DNA from: Nostoc sp. CHAB 5824
Lineage (GTDB): Bacteria; Cyanobacteriota; Cyanobacteriia; Cyanobacteriales; Nostocaceae
Assembly: GCF_020829665.1 (NCBI RefSeq)
Contig: NZ_JAIVFT010000012.1
Coordinates: 124,001 to 188,000 of the forward strand
Direction of reading: 5' to 3'
DNA length: 64,000 bases
This document shows positions 25,201 to 34,448 of the stretch, one piece after another; the stretch's first letter is position 1; each line of letters opens with the position of its first letter. The notes beneath the pieces are model-generated. The model was not told the origin of the DNA and searched no databases. It saw only the letters and a program-made list of their open reading frames with translations. A program made the position numbers and the translations under genes.

Positions 25201-27960
25201 GCGCGAGAATTTATCGAAAATCCCAGTTTCTGGCTCCATCACGTCCACCCAGAAGATGTTGAACTGATTTTAGGGAAATTAAAGGAGCTTGTTGAGCGGG
25301 AATACAGCTCTTACGAATATCGGTGGTTACATGCTGACGGAAGTTATCACTGGTTTTACGAAAAGATGAGGTTAATCCGTGACGAAGCTGGTAATCCGAT
25401 AGAATGTGTTGGTTATTGGGCAGATATCAACGATGCTAAACTAGCAGAACTGGCTTTGCAGTCAGGTAGGCAGCGATATCAACTTTTGGCAGAAGCCTCA
25501 CCAGTTTGTATATTTTACGCAGATATAGATGGCAATTGGTTCTATTTAAATCAGCGCTGCACTCAAATTACCGGACTTTCACTACAAGAGTCTCTGGGCA
25601 AAGGTTGGATAAATGCTTTACATCCAGAAGACCGCGATCGCGTGTTGAGTTTATGGTATGAAGCAGCCGCCGGGAAAGTTCCATCTAATTGTGAGTATCG
25701 ATTTTTACATAAAGATGGCACAGTTGTCTGGGTAATTGCACAAGCCTTGCCCGAAATTGGCGAACGTGGAGAAATTAAAGGTTACATCGGTACGATTACA
25801 GATATTACCGAGAGAAAATTGGCAGAAGAAGCCTTGCGTGAGAGTGCAGAACGGGAAAGAGCGATCGCCCAAGCGATTCAAAGGATGCGCCAAACACTGA
25901 ATTTAGAGACTATATTTGCAGCTACAACCCAAGAATTACGGCAAGTGCTTAACTGCGATCGGGTTGTTGTCTATCGTTTCAATCCGCAGTGGAGTGGCGA
26001 ATTTGTTTCTGAGTCGGTGGGTAATGGTTGGATTTCCTTGATAGAAGAACACAACAATGATCCTCATCTCACAGAAGGTATTTTACAAGACGGGCTTTGC
26101 CTAGCAAAAATTTTGGATAGCGCGGATAATCAGGTGCAAGATGTTGATGTGCAAACAGCCCAAGGCGGCATTTACACACAAGGCGCAAGTTTCCGCTACG
26201 TCTGTGATATTTACAACGCTGGGTTTCATTCTTCTTATATCAACCTCTTAGAGCGTTTTCAGGCTAAAGCCTACATTATTGTCCCTATTTTATATGGTAC
26301 TCAGCTTTGGGGATTACTAGCGAGTTATCAAAATTCCGAGCCGCGCCAATGGAAACCAGGAGAAATCAATATCGTAGTTCAAATTGGTAATCAATTAGGC
26401 GTTGCTTTACAGCAGGCACAATTGCTAGCGCAAACTCAAAGGCAGTCACAAGCATTGCAAGAAGCTGTGATTACAGCTGATGCTGCCAACCGCGCCAAAA
26501 GCGAATTCCTTGCCAACATGAGCCACGAACTACGTACCCCACTCAACGCCATCCTCGGTTTTACCCAAGTCATGAGCCACGATCGTGCTTTATCTACTGA
26601 ACATCAGCAAAACCTAGCAATCATCAATCGTGCTGGCGAACATCTCCTCAACTTAATTAACGACATTTTGGAAATGTCTAAAATCGAAGCTGGCAGAATA
26701 ACATTAAATTTCAACAGTTTTGACTTAATTCGTCTCTTGGAAAGTCTCGAAGAGATGTTGCGCTTCCGCGCCACCTCTAAAGGATTAGAATTGGTCTTTG
26801 AATATACATCTTATCTTCCCCAATACATCCAAGCTGACGAAAGTAAACTGCGTCAAGTGTTGCTTAACCTCTTGGGAAATGCAATCAAATTTACTGATAC
26901 TGGAAGAGTAATGCTGCGGGTATGTCTGGGGGCTGGGGGTTGCAAAGTAGAGGAGCAGGAAAAATTTTTCCCCTCTTCCCCTCATCTTCCTCATCTCTTT
27001 TTCGAGGTACAAGACACCGGTCGTGGTATTGCCCTGCAAGAAATTGACTTGCTGTTTGAAGCTTTTGGACAAACTGAAACCGGAAGGAAATCGCAACAGG
27101 GAACAGGACTAGGTTTAGCAATTAGCCGTAAATACGTGCAACTAATGGGGGGAGATATTAGCGTTATTAGCACTGTTGGCGAGGGAAGTAAATTTGCCTT
27201 TGATATTCAAATTGATTTAGCCGCAGCCAACGAAATACAGATAAAGCAAACTAGACGCCAAGTTTTTAGTTTAGCGCCCGCTCAAAACGAATACCGTATC
27301 TTAGTGGTTGATGATTCCAAAGACAGCCGTTTAGTGCTAATGAAAATTCTGACATCTATCGGCTTTACAGTTCAGGAAGCGGCAAATGGTACTGAAGCGA
27401 TCGCAGTTTGGCAGACATGGCAACCACATTTAATCTTAATGGATATGCGGATGCCGATTATGGACGGCTATGAAGCCACAAAAATTATTAAAGCTAGAGA
27501 AGAAACCTCAATTCAAAATTGCAAGACCATTATCATCGCCTTAACCGCTAATGCTTTTGAGGAACAACGAGAGGCAATGATTAAAGCGGGTTGTGATGAT
27601 TATATTAACAAGCCTTTTCGCGAGGAACAATTACTAGAAAAATTGAGCGAATATTTAGGAGTTAAATATATTTATCAAGAAGATAGCTATCAGATAGCAG
27701 ATGCAAGGCAGCAGGAGACAGAATCAATCTTGAAGCTTGCGGATTTAGTTCCTTTATTGTCTGAAATGTCGCCTGAATGGGTGAAACAAGTATACACTGC
27801 CGCAGCCCAATGCAGTGATGACTTAATTTTGGCATTGATTGAGCAAATCCCTTCGGAAAATGCACTACTACGAAATTTTATTCAGAATTTAGCTCATGAT
27901 TTTCAGTTTGAGAAAATTATGGAATTGACGAGTATTCCAGGAGTATTATCTAGTTCATAA
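22270..27960 (+). CDS. Multi-PAS/GAF hybrid histidine kinase with a degenerate N-terminal receiver
   Basis: This 1896-residue soluble sensor kinase runs: receiver (5-125), coiled coil, PAS (195-315), GAF (330-490), PAS (510-625), GAF (635-790), three PAS (800-1190), phytochrome-like GAF (1210-1395), HisKA with His near 1419 (NMSHELRTPLNAILGF), HATPase (DTGRGI, GTGLGLAI), receiver with Asp1725 (ILMDMRMPIMDGYEA) and a helical tail. The first receiver has Asn56 in place of the phospho-acceptor Asp and Gln108 in place of the conserved Lys, so it is unlikely to be phosphorylated. The ATG at 22270 is preferred to a TTG at 22246. Ligands are unknown. Confidence 0.9.
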   Translation: MDAQKIKILLVDDNLENLNFLSDILQHQGYQVQSVISGQLAIDTALVYDPDLLLLNVLMLEIDGYEVYQHLKANYKTQEIPIIFFGILDKLFEKINIFDLDDIDYITQPFQIPEVLLRIQNKLNTQKLKKQLKEQNAQLQQEIQERQRVAVELDIRNRQIEEIFKEIPVSIGKAFCREINQSERLLVEAALKKSENQYRHLVETSQDMIWSVDIDGLITFVNPAVKQIYGYEPQEMMGRALTDFISPTQIAQDKAAFERVFQGKPIFQHETTFVAKDGTLLYLMFNAIALRNEEGLVIGMTGTASNITQRRGAEKLLQESAIRLRNHNLVLTQLAQNQTLYQGDLKAALSKITETAVKNIGVERTSVWLYDETGTKIECFDLFEGSRNQHSEGLSLVAADYPAYFAALQQDQPIAADDAHNDPRTREFSAFYSRLSITSILDTPIRLEGKTVGVLCMEAVEIAHHWTLEDQNFARSLGNLVSLVLEAKERQRAEAARRASEEKLASAFRSSPDPIALITVPNQRYIEVNDSFCRFFGYSRSQVIDRTDEELNIWVNPEEYNFLTQILLETKAIRNYEIDVCTSTGEIRTTLFSAEMIEIDGQCYVLGTAKDITERKQAENESRLLLLTTQAITRASDVNSALTVVLRLICHTIGWDFGEAWIPNEDGTLEHSLGFYGEESSLAEFFRQSQTVKFALGVGLPGRVWQNQEPEWIEDVSKVTQPVFLRSQYATKVGLKAGFGVPILAGNQVLAVLVFFKRSSVLVDKRLLLLVSAVAAQLGGLIERKTLEQKLALREARLNAFFSSAPVGMNIVDSQLRFVQINQLLAEINGLPQHDHIGKTIYEVLPHIAPLVEPIYQQVLLTGQPILNQELSGASIKQPDIIRHFLVSYFPIPGEDDRPSGIGTVLVEISELQAALRERQAALRERKHVEQELRLANERLQYLLTSSPVVIYSSKKNSGDFSTTFISKNVKAMVGYEAREFIENPSFWLHHVHPEDVELILGKLKELVEREYSSYEYRWLHADGSYHWFYEKMRLIRDEAGNPIECVGYWADINDAKLAELALQSGRQRYQLLAEASPVCIFYADIDGNWFYLNQRCTQITGLSLQESLGKGWINALHPEDRDRVLSLWYEAAAGKVPSNCEYRFLHKDGTVVWVIAQALPEIGERGEIKGYIGTITDITERKLAEEALRESAERERAIAQAIQRMRQTLNLETIFAATTQELRQVLNCDRVVVYRFNPQWSGEFVSESVGNGWISLIEEHNNDPHLTEGILQDGLCLAKILDSADNQVQDVDVQTAQGGIYTQGASFRYVCDIYNAGFHSSYINLLERFQAKAYIIVPILYGTQLWGLLASYQNSEPRQWKPGEINIVVQIGNQLGVALQQAQLLAQTQRQSQALQEAVITADAANRAKSEFLANMSHELRTPLNAILGFTQVMSHDRALSTEHQQNLAIINRAGEHLLNLINDILEMSKIEAGRITLNFNSFDLIRLLESLEEMLRFRATSKGLELVFEYTSYLPQYIQADESKLRQVLLNLLGNAIKFTDTGRVMLRVCLGAGGCKVEEQEKFFPSSPHLPHLFFEVQDTGRGIALQEIDLLFEAFGQTETGRKSQQGTGLGLAISRKYVQLMGGDISVISTVGEGSKFAFDIQIDLAAANEIQIKQTRRQVFSLAPAQNEYRILVVDDSKDSRLVLMKILTSIGFTVQEAANGTEAIAVWQTWQPHLILMDMRMPIMDGYEATKIIKAREETSIQNCKTIIIALTANAFEEQREAMIKAGCDDYINKPFREEQLLEKLSEYLGVKYIYQEDSYQIADARQQETESILKLADLVPLLSEMSPEWVKQVYTAAAQCSDDLILALIEQIPSENALLRNFIQNLAHDFQFEKIMELTSIPGVLSSS
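25005..25047 (+). repeat. Direct repeat inside the kinase gene
   Basis: Two 21-bp units of CAAGCCGCGCTACGCGAACG type in tandem encode QAALRERQAALRER in a coiled-coil linker. The core resembles the GCGTAGCG dispersed repeats nearby. Confidence 0.8.
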
Positions 27961-28012
27961 TAATTGTAGATTAGTGAGCTATACGTTTCAGATAAGGCTT
28001 GATCCTCCCTAA

Positions 28013-28031
28013 CCCTCCTTAAAAAGGAGGG
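28013..28031 (+). terminator. Hairpin after the hybrid kinase gene
   Basis: An 8-bp stem (CCCTCCTT / AAGGAGGG) with a 3-base loop lies 53 bp after the stop. It is part of a dispersed CCTCCTTAAAAAGGAGG-type repeat and may also terminate transcription. Confidence 0.5.
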
Positions 28032-28240
28032 AATTAAAGCAAGCATTTTTGAATTAAGCCCCCCTTTTTAAGGGGAGCCAGCGCGGTCTTCTCCCTTGGC
28101 GTTAGCCTCTCCCTTTGGGAGAAGGGGAGACGCCTGCCGTAGGATGCCCAAAGGGCTGTAGGGCGATAGCGCAGCGTTAGCGAGGTACGAGCGTCTGGGG
28201 GTTTCCCCCATAAGCGACTGGCGTGGGTTGGGGGGATATC
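28032..28240. repeat. Mosaic of short dispersed repeats
   Basis: The spacer between the kinase gene and the CO2-hydration gene contains CCCCCCTTTTTAAGGGG, TCTCCCTTTGGGAGAAGGGG, GCCTGCCGTAGGATGCC, CGATAGCGCAGCGTTAGCGA and GTCTGGGGGTTTCCCCC blocks. The CGATAGCGCAGCGTTAGCGA unit also forms the arms of the foldback at 51334. Confidence 0.7.
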
Positions 28241-29548
28241 TTATCTATAATCTTGCTTTTGAATACTTCCCAAACGAGCAGCCTCACGAATATTGTAGTC
28301 GGGTCGAGTAAAGCGATTTAGCTGCATTTCAAAAAAATCTCGATTGGCTTGTAAATGCTTGGGATTTGGGTCATCTAAAGGATATAAAAGAGCAGTTCGC
28401 AAGGCTTGAATTACCGCAGAAGTGACACAGTACATTGACCGTTGGAAACTAACTCCCAACTGAATCAACATATCTTCTTCACCCCGGCAATGTTGGCTGT
28501 AGTAATCAACAAGATATTGTGGCAAAAAGTGCAACATATCTTGCATTAATAATGTCGGGGGAATGCCAGCAGTACCCACTGGAAATACATCAGCGTAAAG
28601 AATTCCATAGTGAAAGTCTTTTTGGTCTTCCGGTACTTGACGCGCTTGAGCATTATAAGATTTTGTCCCTCGGAAGGGTGCGGTGCGGTAGAAAACAGCT
28701 TCTACATAAGGTAATGCGGCTTCATATAGCCACATAAAACCCTTGGATTTGGGGATAATTTCGTAGCATTCGCCACGAATATAAACATGATGGTAAATGG
28801 GACGACCTGCGATCGCAAATATACCATTAACTAAAAAGCTCATCGCCTCTGGGACGCTGCTAATGGTACCTTCGTCATAGCGATCGGACATTTCAAAGAA
28901 CACTGGGGCCATGATTTCCCAGAATAAGCCCAGATTAGCGTAGTACGACATCTGGCGGCACTGTTCCAAAAACATATCTGGGAATAGTTTGTACAGTCCC
29001 AGCATTACGGGGTTGCCTTGAAAGTAAGCTTTAATTGCTCGGTCGGCGTTGGCTTTGTATTCTTCTGAATCTAGGTAAGGGTCAAATTGTCCACCCATAC
29101 CTCTGTGCCATAACATCGCTCGCATACAAGCTTCAGCAAATTCCATATTAATGCGATCATGGAACAAGTGATGCAACAACTTCGGCATTTTGAAAGTTTC
29201 ACCTTTCTCAATAAATGCCAAAAGTTCTGGATGTGCAGTAGCTTCGCCGCGCCAAATTCGCAAATCAGCATCATCGCCAGCGTAATGATTATGCCGTTCC
29301 AAATACTCTTTTGGTAAGAAGTATTTAAACAAGGGAAACGGGTTTAAAAATTCGTGTTCAGCAATATAAAGTAGGTCACGCCAGTAAAAATCCATCGGCA
29401 CAGCATAAGCTTTGTATAAACCGATGATTTGCATCAAATTTTCTGGAGTATCCGGTAACATTGCACCGCCTGCTTCTAGACGATGAATTACTTCAGCAAA
29501 TTCATGCTTTGAAGGAGGTAGTTTAATTGCTGTTTTAATTGCGGTCAT
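28241..29548 (-). CDS. cupA: CO2 hydration protein, CupA/ChpY type
   Basis: The 435-residue protein has the conserved features of the CO2-hydration (Chp/Cup) family, for example FAEVIHRLEAGGAMLPDTPE, GLYKAYAVPMDFYWRDLLYI and HHLFHDRINMEFAEACMRAM. These subunits sit on specialised NDH-1 complexes at the thylakoid and convert CO2 to bicarbonate using redox energy. Length and its place after ndhF and ndhD favour CupA, the high-affinity low-CO2-induced form, over CupB. No cupS follows; the next sequence is a repeat mosaic. The CupA/CupB choice is inference. Confidence 0.85.
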   Translation of the reverse strand: MTAIKTAIKLPPSKHEFAEVIHRLEAGGAMLPDTPENLMQIIGLYKAYAVPMDFYWRDLLYIAEHEFLNPFPLFKYFLPKEYLERHNHYAGDDADLRIWRGEATAHPELLAFIEKGETFKMPKLLHHLFHDRINMEFAEACMRAMLWHRGMGGQFDPYLDSEEYKANADRAIKAYFQGNPVMLGLYKLFPDMFLEQCRQMSYYANLGLFWEIMAPVFFEMSDRYDEGTISSVPEAMSFLVNGIFAIAGRPIYHHVYIRGECYEIIPKSKGFMWLYEAALPYVEAVFYRTAPFRGTKSYNAQARQVPEDQKDFHYGILYADVFPVGTAGIPPTLLMQDMLHFLPQYLVDYYSQHCRGEEDMLIQLGVSFQRSMYCVTSAVIQALRTALLYPLDDPNPKHLQANRDFFEMQLNRFTRPDYNIREAARLGSIQKQDYR

Positions 29549-29647
29549 AGTGATGGTATTTGGTAAATTGCGTAAATTTATAGCGAGCGAATCAAATTTC
29601 TAAACTCTGCGCCACTCTGTGTTTAAATCGCAACTCTCAATTATTTA

Positions 29648-31144
29648 TTACTTCAGCGCTACTTCAGAGATTACGGTTGTTTCTAAGGAAGGAATTGCAG
29701 CTACCATTGTTGTAGTTGTAGATTCACTCCAACGCACTAACCAAGTGGGTTGTACGCCCAAAAAGATGATAAAAGCTGCCAAAATTAAAGCTGGTATTTT
29801 CTCAGACCAAAGAACTTTGGGATAGTAGGCGAAATTATCAAGTCTACCAAAACAAGTGCGGTTGAGGAGGATGACAAAATAAACTGCGGTTAAGCCACTA
29901 GCTACTACACACAAAATTGTCGGAATGGGAAAGGTAGAGAAACTACCTTGAAAGACGATAAATTCTGCAATAAATCCTGTTAAACCGGGAATACCAGCAC
30001 TAGCCATCCCGCTTAAAACGAGTAAAGCACTAATTAGAGGTAAGCCGCGTATGGGACTCATCAAACCATTGAGTTTATCTAATTCGCGGGTGCCGACTTT
30101 GGCTTCTACGACTCCCACCAAGTGGAAAAGGATTGCCAGGATAATACCGTGGCTAAACATTTGGGCGACTGCACCCACAAGTGCTAAGGGAGTACTAGCG
30201 GCACCAGCTAGCAAGATATAACCCATGTGGCCGACGGAACTGTATGCTACCATGCGCTTGATGTCTTTTTGAGCGATCGCAATTACTGCCCCATAAATAG
30301 CGCTGACTGCTCCCCAAAGTGCCAAAGTTGGTGCAATGATACTCCAAGCATGGGGAAACATACCCAACCCGAATCGTAACACTCCATAAGTTCCCAGCTT
30401 TGCTAACACACCACCGAGAAGAATTGCAATTGGTGCTGAAGCTTCAACGTAAGCATCCGGTAGCCAAGTATGGAAGGGAACTAAGGGAATTTTAATGCCA
30501 AAACCCAATACTATCCCTGCTAGTAAAAGGATTTGTTTTGCTGTTGACAGGTTTTCTGTAGAGACTGCATCAAAAGCAAAATTGGTAGAACCACTCAGCC
30601 ACACCATACCCAAGAATGTTGCCAGAATTAATGCTCCTGAAACAGCAGTATAAATCAGGAATTTAATCCCCGCATAAGCTCGTTTTTCCCCTCCCCAAAT
30701 AGAAATTAGTAAGTAAAAGGGGATTAGTTCTAGTTCGTAGAATAGGAAGAATAACAGCAAATTTTCAGCTAAGAAAGCACCAGCGACTCCTCCACTAACT
30801 AATAAAATCATGGAGTAGAATAACCGGGGACGTTCAGTTTCTTTACTACTGCTGTAAATAGCAATCCAGGTGAGCAGGCTATTTAAGACCAACATCAATA
30901 TAGAAAGCCCATCAACACCTAATTGATAGCTCAAGCCAAGGGTTTCATTCCAGGGCAGATACTCTTTAAATTGCATCCCTGGATTGCTGATATCGAATTT
31001 TAACAGGATAAAAAGGTTCCAAAAGAGAACTATCCCAGAAAAAATTAATGCTGTTAAGCGAATGCGATAAGTAGGGAAACTTACAGGTAATATTGCTATG
31101 AGAGTAGCGGCTAAAATTGGGAGCCAAATCAAAACACTTAACAT
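29648..31144 (-). CDS. ndhD: NDH-1 subunit NdhD, CO2-uptake type (NdhD3-like)
   Basis: This 498-residue protein is an antiporter-like proton-pumping subunit with about 14 membrane helices. Landmarks are YELELIPFYLLISIWGG, the lysine/glutamate helices KIPLVPFHTWLPDAYVEASA and AYSSVGHMGYILL. It is expressed between a carbonic anhydrase gene and cupA and downstream of ndhF, which marks it as the CO2-uptake form (NdhD3, less likely NdhD4) rather than the respiratory NdhD1. Spacing to cupA is 99 bp. Confidence 0.93.
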   Translation of the reverse strand: MLSVLIWLPILAATLIAILPVSFPTYRIRLTALIFSGIVLFWNLFILLKFDISNPGMQFKEYLPWNETLGLSYQLGVDGLSILMLVLNSLLTWIAIYSSSKETERPRLFYSMILLVSGGVAGAFLAENLLLFFLFYELELIPFYLLISIWGGEKRAYAGIKFLIYTAVSGALILATFLGMVWLSGSTNFAFDAVSTENLSTAKQILLLAGIVLGFGIKIPLVPFHTWLPDAYVEASAPIAILLGGVLAKLGTYGVLRFGLGMFPHAWSIIAPTLALWGAVSAIYGAVIAIAQKDIKRMVAYSSVGHMGYILLAGAASTPLALVGAVAQMFSHGIILAILFHLVGVVEAKVGTRELDKLNGLMSPIRGLPLISALLVLSGMASAGIPGLTGFIAEFIVFQGSFSTFPIPTILCVVASGLTAVYFVILLNRTCFGRLDNFAYYPKVLWSEKIPALILAAFIIFLGVQPTWLVRWSESTTTTMVAAIPSLETTVISEVALK

Positions 31145-31208
31145 GGTAATTTGGGATTTTAGAAAATTGCTAATTGTTATAAATATCTCTGAATTGCCTC
31201 TTCATTTA

Positions 31209-31256
31209 CGGCAGAGCCGTAATGAAGTGCATTTCCAGTCGGAGACTGGAAACGAG
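31209..31256 (-). repeat. Dispersed hairpin repeat (CGGCAGAGCCG / TTCCAG-CTGGAA type)
   Basis: CGGCAGAGCCG and GCATTTCCAGTCGGAGACTG then GAAACGAG lie between the carbonic anhydrase and ndhD genes. A longer copy with matching ends lies at 44076-44181. Confidence 0.75.
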
Positions 31257-31272
31257 ATTAAGGACAAAAAAG

Positions 31273-31986
31273 CTAAACTACTATACTGATTCTGCCAGTA
31301 TCTAAATCGTAATAACCACCAGCTATTTTCAGCTTTTCTGTTTTGATTAACTCAGATAAAACTGGCGAGGATTTCAACTTTTTAACTTGTGCTATAATAT
31401 TTGCTTTACAAACGTTTTCTAGCTTATCTCCTGGTTGATCTTTTGAACTTTCTAGACTTGGTTTAATCGCATCAAGCAGACTGCCAATTTGTCCTGGTAC
31501 TTGAGCGCCTTTGATTGTAGCATCTACCGCACCACATCTTTCATGCCCCACTACCATAATGACTTTGGTTCCTAATACTAAGCTACCAAATTCTAGGCTA
31601 CCAATTTCTTCTGGTGTAGCAATATTACCAGCTACACGGCAGACAAATAAATCCCCAAGTCCCTGGTCAAAGACAATCTCAGAGGGAACCCGTGAATCTG
31701 CACAACCTAAAATAGAAGCAAATGGTTTTTGAGTTTTGGCAATTTCTTGCAAACGCGTATAGCTTTGGTTAGGACTTTTACGTTTTCTTTTCACAAACCT
31801 GTCATTACCGTCCAGTAATTCTTGTAATGCCTTATCGGGGGTAATCTCATCTTCTGCCAAGGGTTTTTCGGCTGCAAATAAGTTTGAACCAAGTCCGGCT
31901 GTCAATACACCTGTACCGATCGCACCTGCACCAAACTTGAATAAACTTCTTCTAGAAAGATTGATTTGGGGATGTTGTCTGCTCAT
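31273..31986 (-). CDS. ecaB: Beta-carbonic anhydrase with Tat signal (EcaB-like)
   Basis: The 237-residue protein has a twin-arginine signal (SRRSLFKFGAGAIGTGVLTA) and a beta-class carbonic anhydrase domain. Zinc ligands are Cys95, His148 and Cys151, with Asp97/Arg99 as the gate pair (GCADSRVPSE; GHERCGAVDA). It should interconvert CO2 and bicarbonate on the lumenal or periplasmic side. EcaB of Synechocystis is known to associate with the CO2-uptake NDH-1 complexes; here the gene sits inside that operon between ndhF and ndhD, which supports the same role. GAGG lies 8 bases before the ATG. Confidence 0.9.
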   Translation of the reverse strand: MSRQHPQINLSRRSLFKFGAGAIGTGVLTAGLGSNLFAAEKPLAEDEITPDKALQELLDGNDRFVKRKRKSPNQSYTRLQEIAKTQKPFASILGCADSRVPSEIVFDQGLGDLFVCRVAGNIATPEEIGSLEFGSLVLGTKVIMVVGHERCGAVDATIKGAQVPGQIGSLLDAIKPSLESSKDQPGDKLENVCKANIIAQVKKLKSSPVLSELIKTEKLKIAGGYYDLDTGRISIVV

Positions 31987-32055
31987 GGAATTATCCTCAC
32001 AATATTAAATGTCTGTTTGTAATAAAACGGTGATTAGCTACCTGGATGTAGTGAT

Positions 32056-33915
32056 TTAGAAAATCAAATCTAAAAACTGCACTCCCCAAAATGGCCAAGT
32101 TACCCACATTCCTAAAACGCCTACTCCTAGAAGAACAGTTAAGGCATAAAATTGGGTTTGTCCAGAGGTGCTGTATTTGAGACTTTCGCCGCCTAAGAGC
32201 GAAAATAAACCAACCATATTAACGATGCCATCGACTACAAAGCGGTCAATCATATCGGCAAGTTGGGAGATTTTGGCAACTCCAAAAATAATGGTCATCC
32301 GATAGAGTTTGGGGGTGTAAAAGTCGTATGCGAACAAGTCCTGCAAGCCTTGCCAAGGTAAGCGAATCGGTTTAGGAATATTCCCTAAATAAATCACGCC
32401 AGTGATGCTGCAACCGAAAAGGCTCGACCAAATTAAAAGTAGTGCGACATCTTTATTTAAAGTTGCCCAATCGGGTAAAAGTGATAAGCTTTGCAACACT
32501 AAAGGAAGATGTAGACTAAAGCCAAGTAAAATCATCATTGGCAGAATCATGGGCCAGTGAGCTTCAGGCGATCGCTCACTCATTTGTGTAGCTTTACCAC
32601 CAAAAATTAAACCGAATTCTCTGGTTAAACTCACGGCTGTTAAAGCATTTACCGCTATTACTACTCCCACTAACCAAGGTTGAGTTTCCCACAACCCATC
32701 TGCTAGTTCCATCAGTGCCCAAAAGCTACCCAAAGGTGGAAAACCAATTAACCCCAAAGTCCCGATGATAAAGGCTATTGCTGAAATCGGGCGACGTGTC
32801 CACAATCCGCCTAATTGGGTGACATCTTGGGTAATGCTATTCCAAATAATTCCGCCAGTACTCATCACCAACAGCGCTGCGGATATGGCATGGGTGAGTA
32901 CTAACAACAGTGCCGCTTCGTCTTGTTGCACTCCCACGGCGATGAATACTAAACCCATGTAGGCACTGACAGAATAGGATTGGCAGCGTTTAAGATCAAT
33001 TTGAGCGATCGCAATTAAAGAAGCGCCCACTGCTGTCACTACCCCAATCCCCACCATAGCCGAGGAAACTATGGGCGACAGGCTTAACACAGGTTGCAGT
33101 TTAATCAGCACCCATGCACCGCTAGCGACTACTACCGAGTTCCGCAAAATTGTACTGGGAACTGGGCCTTCCATTGCTTCATCCAACCACAGATGCAGGG
33201 GGAACTGGGCACATTTGCCCATCGGCCCGGCAATTAAGGCTAAACCTACCAGTGCCATTGTTGTCGGGTTAACATTTGCAGTAGCCGCCCATTCAGCTAG
33301 TTCTGTGTAATTCCAAGTTCCGGCGAGGGGCCATAATGCCAACACGCCCATCAGCAAGAATAAATCTCCTACCCGCTTAGTTAAGAAAGCATCTCTCGCA
33401 CCTGAGACTACCAACGGCTGGCTAAACCATAAGCCAACTAGCAGGTAGGTTCCCAGCGTCAGGACTTCCAAAATTACATAGCTGAAGAATAAGTTATTAC
33501 ACAGAGCAAGGGCACATAGTCCCGCTTCAAATAATCCTAATAAAGAATAGAAGCGTCCCCAACCCCAATCCATTTCCATGTAGCCGATCGCATAAATTTG
33601 CGCCAGCAAATTCAAGCCAGTAATTACACCCAAAGCACCAACACTCACCGAAGATATTTCCAAAGCAATGGTGAGGTCTAAACCAGCCGTAGATAACCAA
33701 GGAATAAATACTTCTTGGGGTGGCTGATTCCAAGTTGCTTGTAAGGCGATCGCACTATGTACAAACGCCAAAAATGTCATTACCAAGTTTACATAACCCG
33801 CCGGTCTTGGCCCCGTTTTGCGAATGATCCCCGGTGACCAAGGTACGGCTAACAAGCCACCTATTAAGGCATAGCACGGAACTAGCCAAACAGTCTCAAG
33901 TAGAAACTGAGCCAT
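32056..33915 (-). CDS. ndhF: NDH-1 subunit NdhF, CO2-uptake type (NdhF3-like)
   Basis: This 619-residue polytopic antiporter-like subunit has about 15 membrane helices. It contains RVGDLFLLMGVLALWPLAGT, MGKCAQFPLHLWLDEAMEGP and IAQIDLKRCQSYSVSAYMGL. Such proteins have a C-terminal lateral helix. The ATG at 33915 is preferred to an adjacent TTG at 33918. It is the first gene of the ndhF-ecaB-ndhD-cupA operon. It differs from respiratory NdhF1 in length and context, so NdhF3 (or NdhF4) is inferred. Confidence 0.92.
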   Translation of the reverse strand: MAQFLLETVWLVPCYALIGGLLAVPWSPGIIRKTGPRPAGYVNLVMTFLAFVHSAIALQATWNQPPQEVFIPWLSTAGLDLTIALEISSVSVGALGVITGLNLLAQIYAIGYMEMDWGWGRFYSLLGLFEAGLCALALCNNLFFSYVILEVLTLGTYLLVGLWFSQPLVVSGARDAFLTKRVGDLFLLMGVLALWPLAGTWNYTELAEWAATANVNPTTMALVGLALIAGPMGKCAQFPLHLWLDEAMEGPVPSTILRNSVVVASGAWVLIKLQPVLSLSPIVSSAMVGIGVVTAVGASLIAIAQIDLKRCQSYSVSAYMGLVFIAVGVQQDEAALLLVLTHAISAALLVMSTGGIIWNSITQDVTQLGGLWTRRPISAIAFIIGTLGLIGFPPLGSFWALMELADGLWETQPWLVGVVIAVNALTAVSLTREFGLIFGGKATQMSERSPEAHWPMILPMMILLGFSLHLPLVLQSLSLLPDWATLNKDVALLLIWSSLFGCSITGVIYLGNIPKPIRLPWQGLQDLFAYDFYTPKLYRMTIIFGVAKISQLADMIDRFVVDGIVNMVGLFSLLGGESLKYSTSGQTQFYALTVLLGVGVLGMWVTWPFWGVQFLDLIF

Positions 33916-34262
33916 CAACTTACCTCTATATTGTCATCAAAAACTTGGGTTTTGAGTCAACTTGCGTTGATCCCAGTTAACCCAGCACTCGCAGATAAGG
34001 CAAATTTATATTTGCTTAATTTTGTTAGAAACAGCTTACCGTTATATCTGTCCAAATGGAATTACTTTATCTAAATAAATTTGAGATAATTCCTCTAAAT
34101 AAATCTTATATAATCGACTATTTGAGGAATGAATAATAGCTATTGTTTTTTATCTATGAATTAACTGTTGGTTTAATCAATAGTCATCAGTAGTTTTTAC
34201 TTATTGACATAAATGACAAGAGACGCAATTGATTGCGTCTCTACAAGTCAGCTAAATATAAA
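33916..34262. other. Upstream region of the CO2-uptake operon
   Basis: These 347 bases lie between the ndhF start and the end of the small membrane protein gene. They are AT-rich and should carry the operon promoter. I looked for a CcmR/NdhR-type site and could not recognise one with confidence. Confidence 0.45.
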
Positions 34263-34448
34263 CTACACTTCGGTAACTTTGTCAATCTGCCAACAAACAG
34301 AAACAATGGCAGGCGCTTGGTCAAATTGGCTGATGGGGGCGGGTTTCATGTCCCGGTAGTCCAGCAATTGGACTAAGATGAGGTAAGCGATCGCTAAAAT
34401 GACCGAAATCGCACCTGTAATAATAGCAACTAATTTTGAACGCTCCAT
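34263..34448 (-). CDS. Small single-span membrane protein, 61 residues
   Basis: The product starts MERSKLVAIITGAISVILAI and has one membrane helix (about 6-30) followed by a short polar tail with MKPAPISQFDQAP. AAAGGAAATACTG gives a ribosome site. It lies upstream of the CO2-uptake operon on the same strand, about 350 bp before ndhF, so a link with thylakoid complexes is possible but not shown. A second copy with a premature stop lies at 36849-36941 including its leader. I do not recognise the family. Confidence 0.75.
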   Translation of the reverse strand: MERSKLVAIITGAISVILAIAYLILVQLLDYRDMKPAPISQFDQAPAIVSVCWQIDKVTEV

